A stretch of DNA of 64,000 nt from Gaiellasilicea sp963789355 (lineage in GTDB: Bacteria; Actinomycetota; Thermoleophilia; Gaiellales; Gaiellaceae): NCBI GenBank assembly GCA_963789355.1, contig CAWBKK010000003.1:124001-188000 (forward strand). Direction: 5' to 3'. The notes beneath the pieces were generated by a model. That model did not search any database. It saw only the letters and a list, made by a program, of their open reading frames with translations, and had not been told where the DNA came from. Each line of letters starts with the position of its first letter. Position 1 is the first letter of the stretch. Of the stretch, positions 63,436 through 64,000 are shown in pieces. The position numbers were made by a program, and so were the translations under genes.

Positions 63436-64000
63436 CTACTTGCAGAACTTTGCGTACGTTCCGCGGCAGACTTCCGACCGCTTCAGGTAGCCGTTGAAGA
63501 GGATCTTGTAGTTCGCCTTCGTGATCGACACGGGCGCGATGATGTACGCCGGCAGGCGCTTGCTGCCGTTCGCCACCGTCCCGGTCTGCTTCGGCTTCTG
63601 GCCCTTCAGCAGCGCGACGGCTGCGTTCGCCGTGAGGGCGGCACCCGCCCGCTGATCCTTCCAGACGGTCATCGTCTGCCAGCCCGAGATGATGTTCTGG
63701 ACGCCCTGCGCGGTCGCGTCCTGGCCGCTGAGCGCGATCGGCTTCAAGTTGCGCGCCTTCAGGGCGACGATGACGGCGTTTGCGAGCCCGTCGTTGGCCG
63801 CCGCGACGCCGTCGATCTTGTTGCTCGTCTTGACGAGCATCTGCTCGAAGATCGTTCCCGCCTTCTGGTTGTCCCAGCCCGGCGTGAACTGCTGCGGCCC
63901 CTTCTTGAGCGTCCCGTTCTTGTAGAGCGGGTTCAGGACCGACTCGTAGCCGCTCTTGAAGAGGAACGAGTTGTTGTCGGTCTGGCCCCCGTGCAGCTCG
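63436..64000 (-). CDS. Sugar ABC transporter substrate-binding protein (XylF-like), partial
   Basis: The frame is open to the right edge, so the N terminus and signal peptide are missing. What is seen is the second half: ELHGGQTDNNSFLFKSGYES, VAAANDGLANAVIVALKARN, ALSGQDATAQGVQNIISGWQTMTVWKDQ and a C-terminal tail with two cysteines (EVCRGTYAKFC). These features match XylF-type periplasmic binding proteins, in which A-A-N-D-x-x-A and S-G-Q-D contact the sugar. A 55-base gap separates it from the ATPase gene. Confidence 0.88.
   Translation of the reverse strand, partial: ELHGGQTDNNSFLFKSGYESVLNPLYKNGTLKKGPQQFTPGWDNQKAGTIFEQMLVKTSNKIDGVAAANDGLANAVIVALKARNLKPIALSGQDATAQGVQNIISGWQTMTVWKDQRAGAALTANAAVALLKGQKPKQTGTVANGSKRLPAYIIAPVSITKANYKILFNGYLKRSEVCRGTYAKFCK

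Overview
The window is strongly GC-rich and densely coded, with short or overlapping gene junctions (GTGA, ATGA, TTGA) and frequent GTG and TTG starts. The gene set is that of a free-living actinobacterium: an FtsZ with the usual C-terminal peptide, a primary sigma-70 factor, the carrier-protein cysteine pathway (CysO/CysM/Mec), Lhr helicase, Nei-type glycosylase, SpoVT-free membrane biology and several leaderless-looking starts. The long N-terminal extension on FtsZ and the general protein flavour suggest a deep-branching class such as Thermoleophilia (Gaiellales/Solirubrobacterales); this is an inference from protein character, since no rRNA or tRNA is present.

Layout. 1-6.0 kb: end of a DUF1385 membrane protein, GNAT acetyltransferase, a compact gamma-glutamyltransferase-like protein, a flippase-like UPF0104 membrane protein, then ftsZ and a ParA/Soj ATPase in one operon. 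6-10.8 kb: an unrecognised 402-residue protein, Nei-like DNA glycosylase, a divergent GAF-MerR-cobalamin-binding regulator of CarH type, and a PAS-GGDEF diguanylate cyclase. 10.8-20.3 kb: lhr, then a two-gene split-borosin RiPP locus (precursor 15082-15411 and alpha-N-methyltransferase 15368-16204), a cyclase-domain/ATPase/TPR regulator, a short periplasmic binding protein and a tiny membrane protein. 20.3-22.9 kb: HhH-GPD glycosylase, PLD-family enzyme and a secreted protein in one operon. 22.9-30 kb: two HME-type RND pumps flanking a minimal adaptor; both pump genes are interrupted by single-base frameshifts. 30-36.8 kb: MacA-like adaptor with a tandemly repeated helical domain, MacB ATPase and permease, an Xre/ParS-like protein, and a convergent two-component system. 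36.8-43.2 kb: aminotransferase, secreted zincin-like protein, methyltransferase, acyl-CoA dehydrogenase and two GH26-like secreted paralogues. 43.2-53.4 kb: fumarylacetoacetase operon, amidohydrolase, PepT and M20 peptidases, a secreted TIM-barrel hydrolase and the primary sigma factor. 53.5-57.9 kb: TPR protein, then a complete sulfur-carrier cysteine synthesis operon (rhodanese-ThiF, CysO, CysM, Mec) and a degenerate metallo-beta-lactamase protein. 57.8-64 kb: M20 peptidase, two Gfo/Idh/MocA oxidoreductases, a GlcG-like protein and a xylose-type sugar ABC transporter that runs off the right edge.

The most notable system is the borosin locus. The 109-residue precursor has a helical N-terminal recognition-like domain followed by a tryptophan-rich core and a glycine tail, and it overlaps a TP-methylase whose motifs (FYGHPG, MLPGISAEDCLFADLG) are those of OphMA/SonM-type peptide backbone N-methyltransferases. 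Other points of interest are the CarH-like regulator with a GAF domain, CysO encoded with a cysteine after its terminal Gly-Gly, and the 54-residue repeats in the MacA-like adaptor.

No tRNA, rRNA, CRISPR array, insertion sequence or prophage was seen. The only non-coding stretch over 300 bases is 29764-30205.
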